A stretch of DNA of 64,000 nt. Source: Petrosia ficiformis. Its lineage: Eukaryota > Porifera > Demospongiae > Haplosclerida > Petrosiidae. The stretch spans positions 4,585,374-4,649,373 of the forward strand of contig OX345652.1 in the NCBI GenBank assembly GCA_947044365.1. Direction: 5' to 3'. The number at the start of each line of letters is the position of its first letter. The stretch's first letter is position 1. Below the pieces are notes generated by a model. It ran no database searches and was not told where the DNA came from. It was given only the letters and a program-made list of their open reading frames with translations. Below, piece after piece: positions 33,953 to 45,722 of the stretch. A program made the translations under genes and the position numbers.

Positions 33953-36860
33953 ATGGCTACCAAGGCATCAGCTATTGGTATAGATCTTGGAACAACCTAT
34001 TCCTGTGTAGGAGTCTTCCAACACGGCAAAGTAGAGATTATTGCTAACGACCAGGGTAACCGAACAACTCCCAGTTATGTTGCTTTCACGGATTTAGAAC
34101 GATTGATTGGAGATGCTGCCAAAAACCAAATTGCACTCAACCCTCATAACACAGTCTTTGATGCTAAACGTCTCATTGGACGTCGTTTCAACGAATCTTC
34201 AATACAGAGTGACCTTGAGTACTGGCCATTTGAGGTGATCGAAGAAGGAGGAAAACCTAAGATCCAAGTGGAGTACAAAGCAGAGAAGAAAACCTTTTAC
34301 CCTGAAGAAGTATCTTCAATGGTTCTAACAAAAATGAAAGAGACTGCTGAGGCTTATCTTGGTAAGACAATCTCAGATGCTGTTGTTACAGTTCCAGCCT
34401 ATTTCAATGACTCGCAGAGACAGGCTACCAAAGATGCAGGAACCATTGCTGGTATTAATGTCTTGCGTATTATCAACGAACCAACTGCTGCAGCTATTGC
34501 ATACGGATTAGACAAAGAAATTAGGAATGAGACAAATGTCCTCATCTTTGACTTGGGTGGTGGGACATTTGATGTTTCTATTCTTACGATTGAAGAGGGC
34601 ATCTTTGAAGTAAAATCGACATCTGGTGATACTCATCTTGGTGGAGAAGATTTCGATATTAGAATGGTGAGACATTTCATGGCTGAATTCAAGCGAAAGA
34701 ACAAAAAGGATATCAGTGGAAATGCACTAGCTGTACGTCGTTTAAGGACAGCCTGTGAACGAGCTAAAAGAACACTATCGTCAAGTACTCGAGCATCAAT
34801 TGAAATCGATTCACTATTCAAAGGTGTTGACTTCTATACTACGATTACCCGTGCTCGTTTTGAGGAGATTAATGCTGATCTGTTTCGAAGTACTTTAGAG
34901 CCTGTTGAGAAGGCCTTGAGAGATGCCAAGTTCGATAAGACACAGATACAAGAACTTGTACTTGTAGGAGGATCAACTCGTATTCCAAAAATCCAAAAAC
35001 TGCTAAAAGATTTCTTTAATGGAAAAGAACTCAACAAATCTATCAATCCAGATGAAGCTGTGGCTTACGGTGCTGCTGTACAGGCCGCCATTTTGAGTGG
35101 AGATACAAGTGAAGAAGTTCAGGATCTCATGCTTCTCGATGTAGCTCCCCTCTCGCTTGGTATCGAAACAACAGGAGGTATAATGACCCCTGTCATCAAA
35201 CGTAACTCTACCATTCCAAAGAAGGAAACCAGTACCTTTACAACATCCTCAGACAACCAAACTAGTGTACTCATTCAAGTTTACGAGGGAGAGCGTGCTA
35301 TGACCAAAGACAACAACATTTTGGGCAAGTTTGAGTTAACTGGTATTCCACCTGTGGCCCGTCGTATACCTCAGATCACAGTAACATTTGATGTTGATCG
35401 TAATGGTATTCTTAATGTTTCGGCTGTTGACAAGAGTACTGGCAAACAGAACAAGATTACTATCACTAATGACAAGGGACGCCTATCTGCTGAAGAGATA
35501 GATAGAATGGTTAGAGAAGCTGAGGAATATAAAGCTGAAGATGACAAACAAAGAGAGCACATTTCATCTAGGAACAATCTTGAAAGTTATGCTTTCTCCA
35601 TGAAGAGTACAATGGAAGATGACAAGATTAAGGATAAAGTCAGTGAAGAAGAACGAACAACTGTGACCGACAAGTGCATGGAGATTATTGACTGGTTAGA
35701 CAAGAACCAGGCTGCAGAGAAAGAAGAATTCGAATACCAACAAAAAGAATTGGAGAAAGTGTGTTTGCCAGTCGTTACCAAACTCTACCAACAAAAAGAA
35801 TTTGAGACATATACTGATGGTCTGTCTGTCAATAAACTAGAGCATGAATATAAAGCTGAAGATGACAAACAAAGAGAGCGCATTTCATCCAAGAACAATC
35901 TTGAAAGTTATGCCATCTCTATGAAGAGTACAATGGAAGATGACAAGATTAAGGATAAAGTCAGTGAAGAAGAACGAGCAACTGTGACCGACAAGTGCAT
36001 GGAGGCTATTGACTGGCTAGACAAGAACCAGACTGCAGAGAAAGAAGAATTCGAATACCAACAAAAAGAATTGGAGAAAGTGTGTTTGCCCATCATTACC
36101 AAACTCTACCAACAAAAAGAATTGGAGACGTATACTGATGGTCTGTCTGTCAATAAACAAGAAGATCACATTTCATCAAAAAACAATTCTGATTTCTCCA
36201 CAAATAGTACATTGACAACAACATTGCAGGAAGGTTAGTTCTGTATTTTCAGTATTACGTGTCCCTATTATAATCAATGATCTATTATTACTTCAGAGGT
36301 ACAGAAGATAGTTGTCAGTAAGAATGAGCAAATAGCAAAACTACAGAATACGTTGGAGACAGAGAGAAGTAGACTAGTGGATGTACAGAATATGTTGGAG
36401 ACAGAGAGAAGTAGACTAGTGGATGTACAGATTATGTTGAAGAAGAAGGATGAAAGAGTGAAACAATTGGAAGTACAAGTGGAGGAATATAAGAAGATTG
36501 AAGAATTAAGGGTCTCCTCCTCACATGGTTCAGAGTATATCAAGTATCCGAGAGATGCAGAAGTACCACTAAGATCAGGTTAGGTGGGAGCTATTGAGAA
36601 TTCCACACGACTGCAATTGCATAATTATGACATTTATGCTATTACATAGCCTAACAATGTGATGTATAACTTGGTAGTGCAAGCTATGGGTCAAAGTGCA
36701 GTCTGTTGGGATTAATACTGGTTTTTCCCAACCTCAGTAGATCAAACCCTTACTACTTATTATTATTATTGCAACAGTTATTTTAGACGACTTAATGATT
36801 AACTCTATTAATTTTACAGCTACTGATGTTAATACTAGTCAAGTTATAAAGTGCATTTAA
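33953..36860 (+). CDS. rearranged HSP70 paralogue: duplicated lid plus coiled coil, no EEVD
   Basis: The first 640 or so residues follow the neighbouring HSP70, with all ATPase signatures kept ([42 protein letters not shown]). The C-terminus is altered. A 321-bp segment encoding the lid (starting [11 protein letters not shown], ending in the YTDGLSVNK region) is present twice in frame, at 35525-35845 and 35846-36166. The GGMPGG tail and EEVD are absent. The exon can end at 36233 (GAA G|GTTAGT). Splicing to 36297-36578 in the same frame adds a coiled coil with two 14-residue repeats ([14 protein letters not shown]), and a last exon 36820-36860 ends TSQVIKCI and TAA. The total is then 867 residues. 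Unspliced, it would stop at 36238 after 761. ATPase activity is predicted; HOP/CHIP binding is not. Confidence 0.8.
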
Positions 36861-36867
36861 ACTGGTA

Positions 36868-37185
36868 ATGGAGAAGAATCATGCTAAACTCTGTCAATTA
36901 TTCCAAGGATCATTGAAAACAGTTGCTGATGAATTGTTACAAGCTAGTATAATACCTCGTCATGTCCAGATAGATCCAACAAATGATATGATTATAAACT
37001 GTTTCTTGTTTGGTTTTGCTTTCAAAGATAAACTAGAAGAGATTGAAGAGTATTGTGGGAAATTCTTTGGTGTCTTTTATGAAATTGGTGGTCAGTTTGT
37101 AGATGCAGCTAACAAAATCAAGAGAGCCATACAAGAGATGGTTAGAGATGAACTAGGAGTTCAGCTAAACATTAATGTATTATAA
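36868..37185 (+). CDS. 105-aa ORF, possible CARD-like death fold
   Basis: Single-exon ORF whose ATG lies 7 bp after the rearranged HSP70 stop, in another frame. It has no room for its own promoter, so it would be translated from the same transcript or an alternative one. Predicted to be all-helical: HAKLCQLFQGSLKTVADELL, ASIIPRHVQ, DKLEEIEEYCGKFFGVFYEI and QFVDAANKIKRAIQEMVRD. The spacing of SL..VADELL...IIP..V and a final F...A..I resembles CARD/death-fold domains found in early animals, but the match is by eye and weak. I cannot connect it by any splice to the coiled-coil exon. It may be an exon of a gene whose other parts I missed. Confidence 0.45.
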   Translation: MEKNHAKLCQLFQGSLKTVADELLQASIIPRHVQIDPTNDMIINCFLFGFAFKDKLEEIEEYCGKFFGVFYEIGGQFVDAANKIKRAIQEMVRDELGVQLNINVL

Positions 37186-37645
37186 TACACTTTCACTATA
37201 GTACTAATTATAATTGGAAATGTGTGTAGTAGTTAGCTTTTTTTCTTTCAATTGTGTATAATTAATTATTTATTGATTATTCTTGGAAAGAAAGTTTTGC
37301 TTTCTAGGGGTGAAATGTTCTTTTAAATAATAATTATTTTAACATCACGATTGCAAAAAGCAATGAAACTTCTTTTAATGGATTCTTACTATCTCAATAA
37401 AATAAACCGAAGAACACTTTCATTACCAGGAAATGTTTTAACTTAATTAACATGAATAACAAATAATTAATTAACGAATCACTCACTAACGTGTCAATTA
37501 TGTTAAAATTATAAATAAATAATTAGGTAATATGTGAAGTTCTTTATACTGTAGAATACACAACAGTGTTATTGTTAAGTGTGACAGCAAATATTCTTTT
37601 ATGCTACATTCAAACGTACATACAACAATAAAAATTAACTTGAGT
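37186..37645. other. convergent intergenic region
   Basis: AT-rich 3' flanks of the HSP70-derived unit and the PH docking gene. AATAAA occurs at several places on both strands. No other feature is seen. Confidence 0.6.
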
Positions 37646-40600
37646 TCATGATGTACTCTCTAAAGAGTTACACATGTCCATACTCTGCCCCTTGTTGTCC
37701 AATTCATCCTTCTTGTCATTGATTTCTATTTTTTGTAAGCGAGATTCTGTAGCTAATAAATCTATATCAGAATAATTGACTCTTTTTTGAGGTGAAATCT
37801 TTGTGGGTGTCGTATTTGTTCGAGGTGTAGGAACTGGACGACGTTTGTCAAAAGTGACCTGTGTGTAGTGTAATGAGTGAGAGGTAAGACGAGGTGCTTC
37901 CTGAGGGGAAAAAGGCTCATCGCTTATACTCCCATTATGAGAATGGACATCATTAGGAGATTCTGGTATTTGATGTATGCTGTCATCATTTATACATCGC
38001 GTTGGTTTGATTGAACGATCAACTTTAGGTGGCGCACTTGGCTTAGTTGATCTATCGATTACTGGAGGTATATTTTCTTGTAATACTTCCAAGTTCACAT
38101 ATTCGCGACCTGAATCAGTTGAGTCATGCAGTGGGAATTTAAATACTTGATCATCTTGTGATGTGTGATTAGAAGAATCACCTGTATTAAGAGTTTGATC
38201 AATGATTTGATTTTGCTCACAATGATCAATGACTTTAAAACCATCAACAGATTTCCAAATCATATCATACATTTTATTAGGAATCATTTCGTCACCTGAT
38301 GGATGAAGAGGGCATGGTAGAGGATGGCAATCAATTGTATCCATAGATTGTAGTGAAGTATTAGAAGTGTCCAATGGTTGCAAGATGTCAACTGGTCGAG
38401 GAGGTGGAGGATGATCGTATATGTCAACCGGTCGAGGGGGTGGGAGACGATCGTATACATCAACTGGTCGAGGGGGTGGTGGATGATCAACTGGTCGAGG
38501 AGGCGGAGGACGATCGTATATGTCAACTGGTCGAGGGGGTGGTGGATGATCATATACGTCAACTGGTCGAGGGGGTGGGGGATGATCATATATGTCAACT
38601 GGTCGAGGGGGTGGGGGATGATCATATATGTCAACTGGTCGAGGAGGTGGGGGATGATCATATACATCAACTGGTCGAGGGGGTGGGGGATGGTCACATC
38701 TATGAATATTACTTGCATCTGAATGCCTACGAGCTATTGGTTGATCATAGTTCTGTTTCAGAGTTAGGCTGCCTCTTGCTAATCGTGGTATCATGTAGTT
38801 ATTAGCTAATAGCTGAGCTCTCTGAGTACTACTTGTTGAATTCGATAAGGGACATATGCCTTCAGTCTTAAGTATCCAAGACCGAGGTACATCATAATGA
38901 CCAGGAATGTCCACACATGTTTCAAGAAACGCAGGGGAATTATTTTTAGGTACATCGTAAGGGCTTTCACAGAGTCCTTGAGTATCCATAAGATGTGGTA
39001 AATAGCCGGTAAGAGTTTCTTGATCATGTGACAATCTTTGAGAAAGTATTGGTGAATCGATAGAGCTTCCTGTGGAAGTACGAAGAGTTGACATTGTCTT
39101 GTTGCTGCCAGTATATCCTTTCTGTGCCAATGCTTCAGTGAATGGAGTGCCAGAAGCAACCTCTTTTGGTGGTTTATGTCGCAATAAATCAACTACTTCA
39201 GAAGATAAAAAATATTTTGCATCAATATCGTTTGTGTGTGGAGTGGTTCCAAATTTTTCAGTGAATGGTACTCCAGCATTAGTATGTGTTGGAGGCAGGA
39301 TTGGAAAGTTACCGGGTAAAGTAGAAGAGTTTCGTTTGCTTGGATTAGGAACAGCTGTAAGAAAAAAAGGGCTTTAGTAGTCATGATAGGAATTAATGGT
39401 CACTTTAAGCTCAAAATGTGAAGTTGGAATGTGTTGATTTAGTCAAAAGACTATTACCTAATCGACTAGTCATAATTATAAAGTATTAAAAATGGCATGT
39501 TAGTTTTACTTATATTGTGAGTCAACAGTTAGTTTTAAAACTAGTGATAGATTTGATATTGGAATTTCTTCTGTAATGAAAAGAGTTGTTTAGAAGTCAT
39601 GAACTAATGTTATATTTATATAATCTCCTATGTATATTAGGTGTATAAAGTTATATGATGTCTTTGTTCCCACTCAAGCACGAAATCATTGTATTCTGTG
39701 GTTTGTATAAGTATTATACTATTTTGAATGTGTAATATAGCTACTATACTATCCTTATATGACGTGACAACTGAATACTGTCAATGTACATGATATTTTT
39801 AAGGGGCAATATTAACACCTCATTACACAAACTAGGGTGTCTGGAGGTATGGTCCCCCAGAAAAATATAGACACTCCGAGATAGCTCAAAATCTGGAGTG
39901 AGAGAGAAATCTCAGACTTTTAATTTATTCATAAATTCTATATTGTGTTTACACATGTTGTTTTGTTTGCATCTTTATAATTTGTTTTTACAACTTGTTG
40001 TTTTATTTCATACTTACGTTCTTGAGTGATAAAACTGCATACCGAACACAATGACTTTACCCACAAAACCATTTCCTCTTGAGACGAAGCCACCAGAAAA
40101 TATGTTCTATCTCTTGTTTGTATGTCAAAAACATGCTTATATTTTTTATGAAACAGAGCAGAATGGATAGACACACAGTCCTCAAGATTCACAACACCTT
40201 TGATGTCTCCATTCTCACTCTTGTAATACTCTAAAATTTTACTTGATCTTAAACAGAACCATCTCTTTCTCCAACTCTACAAGAAAAGATAATTATAATT
40301 ATTAGTCGGGTATTGTGAGTTAACTATAACTAAAACCTCTTTTAGTAAGGTATTGTGAGTTAACTATAACTAAAACCTCTTTTAGTAAGGTACTGTGAGT
40401 TAACTATAACTAAAACCTCTTTTAGTAAGGTACTGTGAGTTAACTATAACTAAAACCTCTTTTAGTAAGGTATTGTGAGTTAACTATAACTAAAACCTCT
40501 TTTAGTAAGGTATTGTGAGTTAACTATAACTAAAACCTCTTTTAGTAAGGTATTATGAGTTAACTATAACTATAACTAAAACCCTTCGTGAGTTAACTAT

Positions 40601-41574
40601 ATATAACATTTTTTAGTAAGGTATTATGAGTTACTATTTCTTAGAATCAACTCTTGGCTTGACCAGAGGGCCAAGCCAAGAATTGATTCTAAGAAATAGT
40701 AACTCACATGTTACAAGAGAAACTATGATTCATTCTTTCCATAGATTTACTTACTCCTACATGTATGACATTATTCTAAGACAGCTAGTAACATGTCACC
40801 TTCTCTGTTTATATGATAAGGTAACCTCTCCCATTACATTTCTCAAACAAGTCATGAATGTTTTCATTAACCTCTTTGATTACATTTCAGTAAACATCAT
40901 CATATTTCAAGTAATGTATAATTATTACATTTAAACATAAATACACATGTGCCTACAATAGTATGATAATTATGAATCATGTGTGTGTTTATGTACTTTC
41001 AAATACCTTCCTGTTAGCTTTGAGAAAAATAAACTGAACTATTATGAGTTTATATCAACTAGTCTGCCTCACACACACACACACACACACACACGTACAC
41101 ACAGACACACACAAACACAGACAGACAGACAGAGACACACACACACATACACAGACAGACACACAAAGACATACACACACCCTTTTAAACCAAGATCAAC
41201 AAGGCACTTATAATCATCTGTGATAATGTACAGTTACAATACAGACGAATATTACCACACATATGTACGTAGATGGGGATTTTTATTCTTACATACTGAT
41301 GTCGAGCCCATTCCACTGAATATGGTAATATTATATTATCATTATTAGCCAATACTTGTAATGATGTGTTGTTTGTAAACATGGGATTTCTTTTGTGGCC
41401 ATGTTTATGAATTAGTTTCTACATAATAATTAAATTCTTATTATTTGACTGTAATTAATGGTATGATGTATTTATTCATAAATAGTAATATTTGATAACA
41501 TAGCATAATTAATACATTCAGTCAGGATATAATCTATGTAATGTAGAAATAGGTAGATAGATAGACAGATACAC

Positions 41575-41613
<39 letters not shown>

Positions 41614-41654
41614 CAGATAGATAGACAGATAGATAGATAGATAGATAGATAGAC

Positions 41655-41693
<39 letters not shown>

Positions 41694-43097
41694 CAAATAG
41701 ATAGACAGATAGATAGACAGATATACATAGACAGATAGACAGATAGATACACATAGAGAGATACATAGACAGACAGATGAACATATATACATAGATAGAC
41801 AGATAAATAGATAGATAGACAGATAGATAGATATAGATAAGTAGATAGATAGACAGATAGATAGATAAATAATACAACATGACCATAATCATTGACAGTT
41901 TGGGACTGTATGTAAACACACAAATGTATTTGTGTAACATATGGTCTACTCTATTTCATTTGTATTCTAAATGGATTTGTTTCCGAACAGAAGACATATC
42001 AGTATTTAGAGTGCAGTTATAACTATGGCAAACCACAATAATAAGAACTAGAAATATTATCAGGCTATCATAGACTTGGGGCTTCCTCCTAATACTATAG
42101 TCTAGACAGTATAGTGGTATAGTGGAGCCCAACCACCCTCTGACACCATTTATGAATAATAGTATTAGTAATAGACACTCAAGTAATAAATACAATCTCA
42201 ATGGTGTGAGGTAATTTAAAGCAGGTCCAGTAGAGAGACTTTCTTGAGGACAGGAAATATGACAATTTCAAAGAAACCTTGCTACTATAGTAATCCATAA
42301 AAGTAACACAGACTTAGGAAGTATTAGTAATAGTGATTTGTTAAGGTAATAGTATTAGTAATAATTATATTACACTTTAGATAGTGTATGATACTAATAT
42401 AATTACTACAATTATTAATAATAGTAATAATTATAATTTTTACACCGACTTAGGAGGTATTAGTAATAGTAATAGTAATATACTCGTTTTAAGGTAATCG
42501 TAATTAATTATCTGAGAATAAAATTAAAAATTAACTTCAATTGTCCTATTATCTAAATGGTTTCCATGGAGACCCGGTATATAATATTATAAGGTAATAA
42601 TAATAGTAATATACTGTTTTTAAGGTAATATATAATTGAGTAAAAGAAAAAATTAACTCACTTGTAAACTAATAATAATTATTACTCTATGGTTTCCATG
42701 GAGACCCTGTACCTGTCTTTGGGTAAGGTTACCTCATGCAGACACCTTTTGTGTGCCCATCATATTCATAAAGATATTGGATATAATTATACGTATCATA
42801 TTACTATTTTCACTAAAAACCTCCCTCCCTGGCCTTCCTCCCTCTATTCATAAACAAAGGGCCTCCACACCTAAACAAATCGATACATTCCATTCAGAAA
42901 CGTATAATTTATGTAATAACATTTTAATAAGTTGTTTGGATAAAAACTAGGTTCAGTTTACACAGTTCAACCACATTACTGTTGGACAACCCCCAGAAAA
43001 CAATGTATGTGGAGTTTTGACTCACCTTCATCCCACCTCCTTCAAGTGGAGGGCTCTTCACAAGCCAGCCTTTTTTAAGAATTTCTCCACCACCCAT
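37646..43097 (-). CDS. Gab/DOS-like PH docking protein with YDxP/PPPPRP repeats
   Basis: Predicted adaptor that recruits SH2/SH3 proteins to membranes after tyrosine phosphorylation. Exon 1 (43026-43097, 24 codons) starts the PH domain with [18 protein letters not shown]. After a 2.7-kb intron come [18 protein letters not shown] and [20 protein letters not shown], then [10 protein letters not shown], matching the Gab PH domain. The large last exons are disordered and rich in docking motifs: YDVP twice, NYDQP, many YDHP/YDRP, and EYVNLEV, a Grb2-type YxNx site. A tandem block of nine 12-residue units ([12 protein letters not shown] / [12 protein letters not shown]) combines an SH3-type PPPPRP with a YDxP Crk/Nck-type SH2 site in each unit. 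The stop TGA is at 37646-37648. It is about 690 residues and stands head-to-head with a related gene. Confidence 0.8.
38376..38692 (-). repeat. 36-bp coding repeat ([11 protein letters not shown] units)
   Basis: Nine in-frame 36-bp units in the docking gene's large exon. One has lost the YD segment, one reads YDRL and two read YDRP. High nucleotide similarity suggests recent expansion by slippage, and the number of units probably varies between individuals. Confidence 0.92.
40309..40627. repeat. 40-bp tandem array (TATTGTGAGTTAACTATAAC unit)
   Basis: At least seven near-identical copies of a 40-bp unit made of TATTGTGAGTTAACTATAAC and TAAAACCTCTTTTAGTAAGG. The centre AGTTAACT is palindromic. 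It lies in an intron of the first PH docking gene, abutting a long hairpin. Dispersed relatives occur at 7215, 18165 and 63037. Confidence 0.95.
40628..40705. repeat. 78-bp long hairpin
   Basis: The arms are GAGTTACTATTTCTTAGAAT plus CAACTCTTGGCTTG and the complement CAAGCCAAGAATTGATTCTA plus AGAAATAGTAACTC. They pair over about 34 bp with one mismatch around a 10-nt loop. It joins directly to the 40-bp array. Confidence 0.9.
41068..41182. repeat. CA/CAGA array
   Basis: A CA run grades into ACAGACAG variants in the first intron of the PH docking gene. Confidence 0.9.
41548..41875. repeat. GATA/GACA array
   Basis: 330 bp of GATA with GACA interspersed, in the same long intron. It gives open frames on the minus strand (SIYLSIYL) that are artefacts. 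Confidence 0.95.
42290..42700. repeat. AT-rich diverged duplication
   Basis: Segments containing ACTTAGGAAGTATTAGTAATAG, and GTTTCCATGGAGACC followed by TAATATTATAAGG, occur two or three times with divergence in the docking gene's first intron. GTTTCCATGGAGACC is at about 42558 and 42690. It is non-coding. Confidence 0.6.
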
Positions 43098-43567
43098 CAG
43101 TAAACAAAATTATTGGTCCTCAGAGTGATATATATAATAGTATTTTTTCTCCAATGTACTAGTCTTTCAGCTAGGTACATACAGTAATAAGCAATTCTGA
43201 GTCAGTAAAGATATTCACAGACTGCAAATAAACAAATAATTTACTTTGTGGAATTGTGGGCTGACTTATAATGATTCCACTTCGCTGGTTTCTTTAGAAC
43301 TTGCCGCTAATTCCGTATACTACTAACATACATGATATACGGAGTCTACGCAAGTCTGCAGGTAGGCAGCCACTCCCCTCCTATCGTAGCGCATTCCTAG
43401 GTCTTGGATTGCTGATGGGGGCTTCTTTTGTGGTATGCAAATTGAAGATGAGCGTGTCCATATGATCTGCTTTGATGATCTAAATTGAACGAGTTGGATC
43501 TAAACTAGAATCAAAATTTTTTTTAGTTTTATGTACACGGGAGTATTTTGAGTTTACTCTTCATGCA
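43098..43567. promoter_or_regulatory. divergent promoter region of the two PH docking genes
   Basis: 470 bp between opposed start codons. The middle (about 43290-43440) is less AT-rich than its surroundings. A TATATA stretch near 43129-43136 and a TTTTTTTT tract near 43520 flank it. Coordinated expression is possible but not shown. Confidence 0.45.
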
Positions 43568-45683
43568 ATGGATACACCAATGAAAGAAGGATTTATGCTC
43601 AAGGCACATCCAAAGGATGGATTCTTTTCAATGACAGTAAGTGAATTGGTAGATAGATCATTAGATAGATGGATGAGCTAAATAGATAGATTACAATGAG
43701 TGGATGGATAGATGGAAGTTCACATGCTGTTTTCACATAGAAATGCAAATTCATAATGATCTTTATTAGGTTTGGCAGAGGAGATATTTTGTTTTATGGC
43801 AAAATGGGACAATCGAATACTTCACTAATTACACTAAAAAAGGTGAAGAGTACAGTGGTACAGTGAATCTAGTCGACTGTGAAGATATGGTCGCTCCAAC
43901 GTCTATTGGTAAAAGACATAATGTCATTAAATTGACAATCAAAAATAAAGACAAGCTAAGAGATTACTGGTTAGATTGTGAATATCCAGCTTGTTTGAAC
44001 GAATGGGTCAAATGCCTTGCTGATGCTTCAGGACTTGCACCTGAAGGTAAGTATGTTATATTGTTAGTCATTGACCACTAAAGGAATACAAATATTATCT
44101 TGAAAATGTTAGATGGATAATGTTTATGGAAACACAATTAGTGCCTATAAAACAAACATACTATCTATGTATGTACTTATCTATCTATTTACCTGACATA
44201 GATGCTACTCAGCCTCAAGAACAGTTTCCAATTAATAAAGAAGAGATTAATATAGGTGGTAATCGTTCGCCATTTCCCTTACCAAACCATGGTCGACCCC
44301 TTCCATCTCCACCTGTCATAATGAACATGGAATACGAAGTACCAAAATCTATAGGCAAAGATGGCTTGAATTCTCCAACAGAAACGTACGAAGAGATTGA
44401 TACACAACCTTTGACTCCTACGCAAATAGGTGGAAGTGACAGTTTGACAAGGAGGTACACCCGTGCTGCTAGTCTTAAGCGTGATAAGCAAATGACCATG
44501 GTTAATGCTCACATTGATAAAAAATTGTTATTGAAAAGAACGGCTATACAAGAAAATGGGAACATATCTCCACAATTTGACTCCATGCCTGTACATATGA
44601 AACAAAAGGGATTATTTAACCCTTTGCAAACAGATGAGCTGCAGAATAGGTTATCACAAAGAAGGCAAGAAATGTATGGTGAGATAGATAAGACACAGGA
44701 GACATCTGCGTGTGGTGATTTTGTTGGAGAAGAATATGAAGAAGTGCAGTTTTCAACTAACGTGAGTGATGACTTTTGCATTCAAGAATTGATTATGTAG
44801 ATATATCCCTTATCATATCTCTGTCTGTCCATTTCAGGTTGTTGTTGGAACCCCACGATCAGCAAAAAGAAATGCATTCAATTTTAAGGTAACTTTATTT
44901 ATATATGTACAATAGTCTCTTAATCCAATTTACTTTTATAAATTATATAAAGGATCATATTATAAAAATGAAAGATTATTTTATATACTCCTTTATATAT
45001 CAAACTAGACTATTATATCTTCTCACATTCATTAGAGTCACATGACATCTCAAGGTAATGTCACCGAGAACGGAGAACAATATCTTGATGTATTAGTAAG
45101 TGAAAGTGTATGCTACAAAATTTATATAACGATAGAAATTATTCAATGACATAGTTATGTATGCATGTATACACAGTTTACAAACATACTATTGTACTTA
45201 AATGCACATGGAATTTAATACACGACATTATCTATAGAATTATGTACATAACATAATTATGCATGCATAATCTATATAGTAATTGTATAATGTTGTACCA
45301 TAACTCGTATTAAGTATATACACAAGTGTATACATAAAAGTTTGTAGTGTGTAAACTACAATTAGTAATGTTTGTTATGACACGAATATAGCATGCTTTT
45401 GCAATAACAGTTAATAATTATCTGTGTATGTGTTAACATTGCCAAAATTGATAAACCTTACACTCCATTTTTGTATAATTAATGTAAACATTGTATATAT
45501 GAATGTAAAGGATGTTGAGAATTTTTGATTATAAAAAATTCTTGGGAAGTTAACTTTCTATATAAGAGTTGAATTATTTTAATTACATATCCTTTCCCTC
45601 CATCTCTCTCTCCTCTAGGGCTCAGATGATGAGAATTCTGTGTCTCCAGTTGGTTATATGGACTTTGATGTGAGTAGTGTGTG

Positions 45684-45722
<39 letters not shown>

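Noticed and set aside
31845..36102. Minus-strand ORFs opposite both HSP70 genes
   Set aside because: Near-identical shadows in both copies, produced by the conserved coding sequence on the other strand.
38284..38805. Overlapping ORFs on both strands in the docking-gene repeat
   Set aside because: The 36-bp coding repeat keeps other frames open. Only the PPPPRPVD frame continues into the PH exons.
40309..40627. Possible CRISPR-like or telomere-like array
   Set aside because: 40-bp units without spacers and without a telomeric TTAGGG motif.
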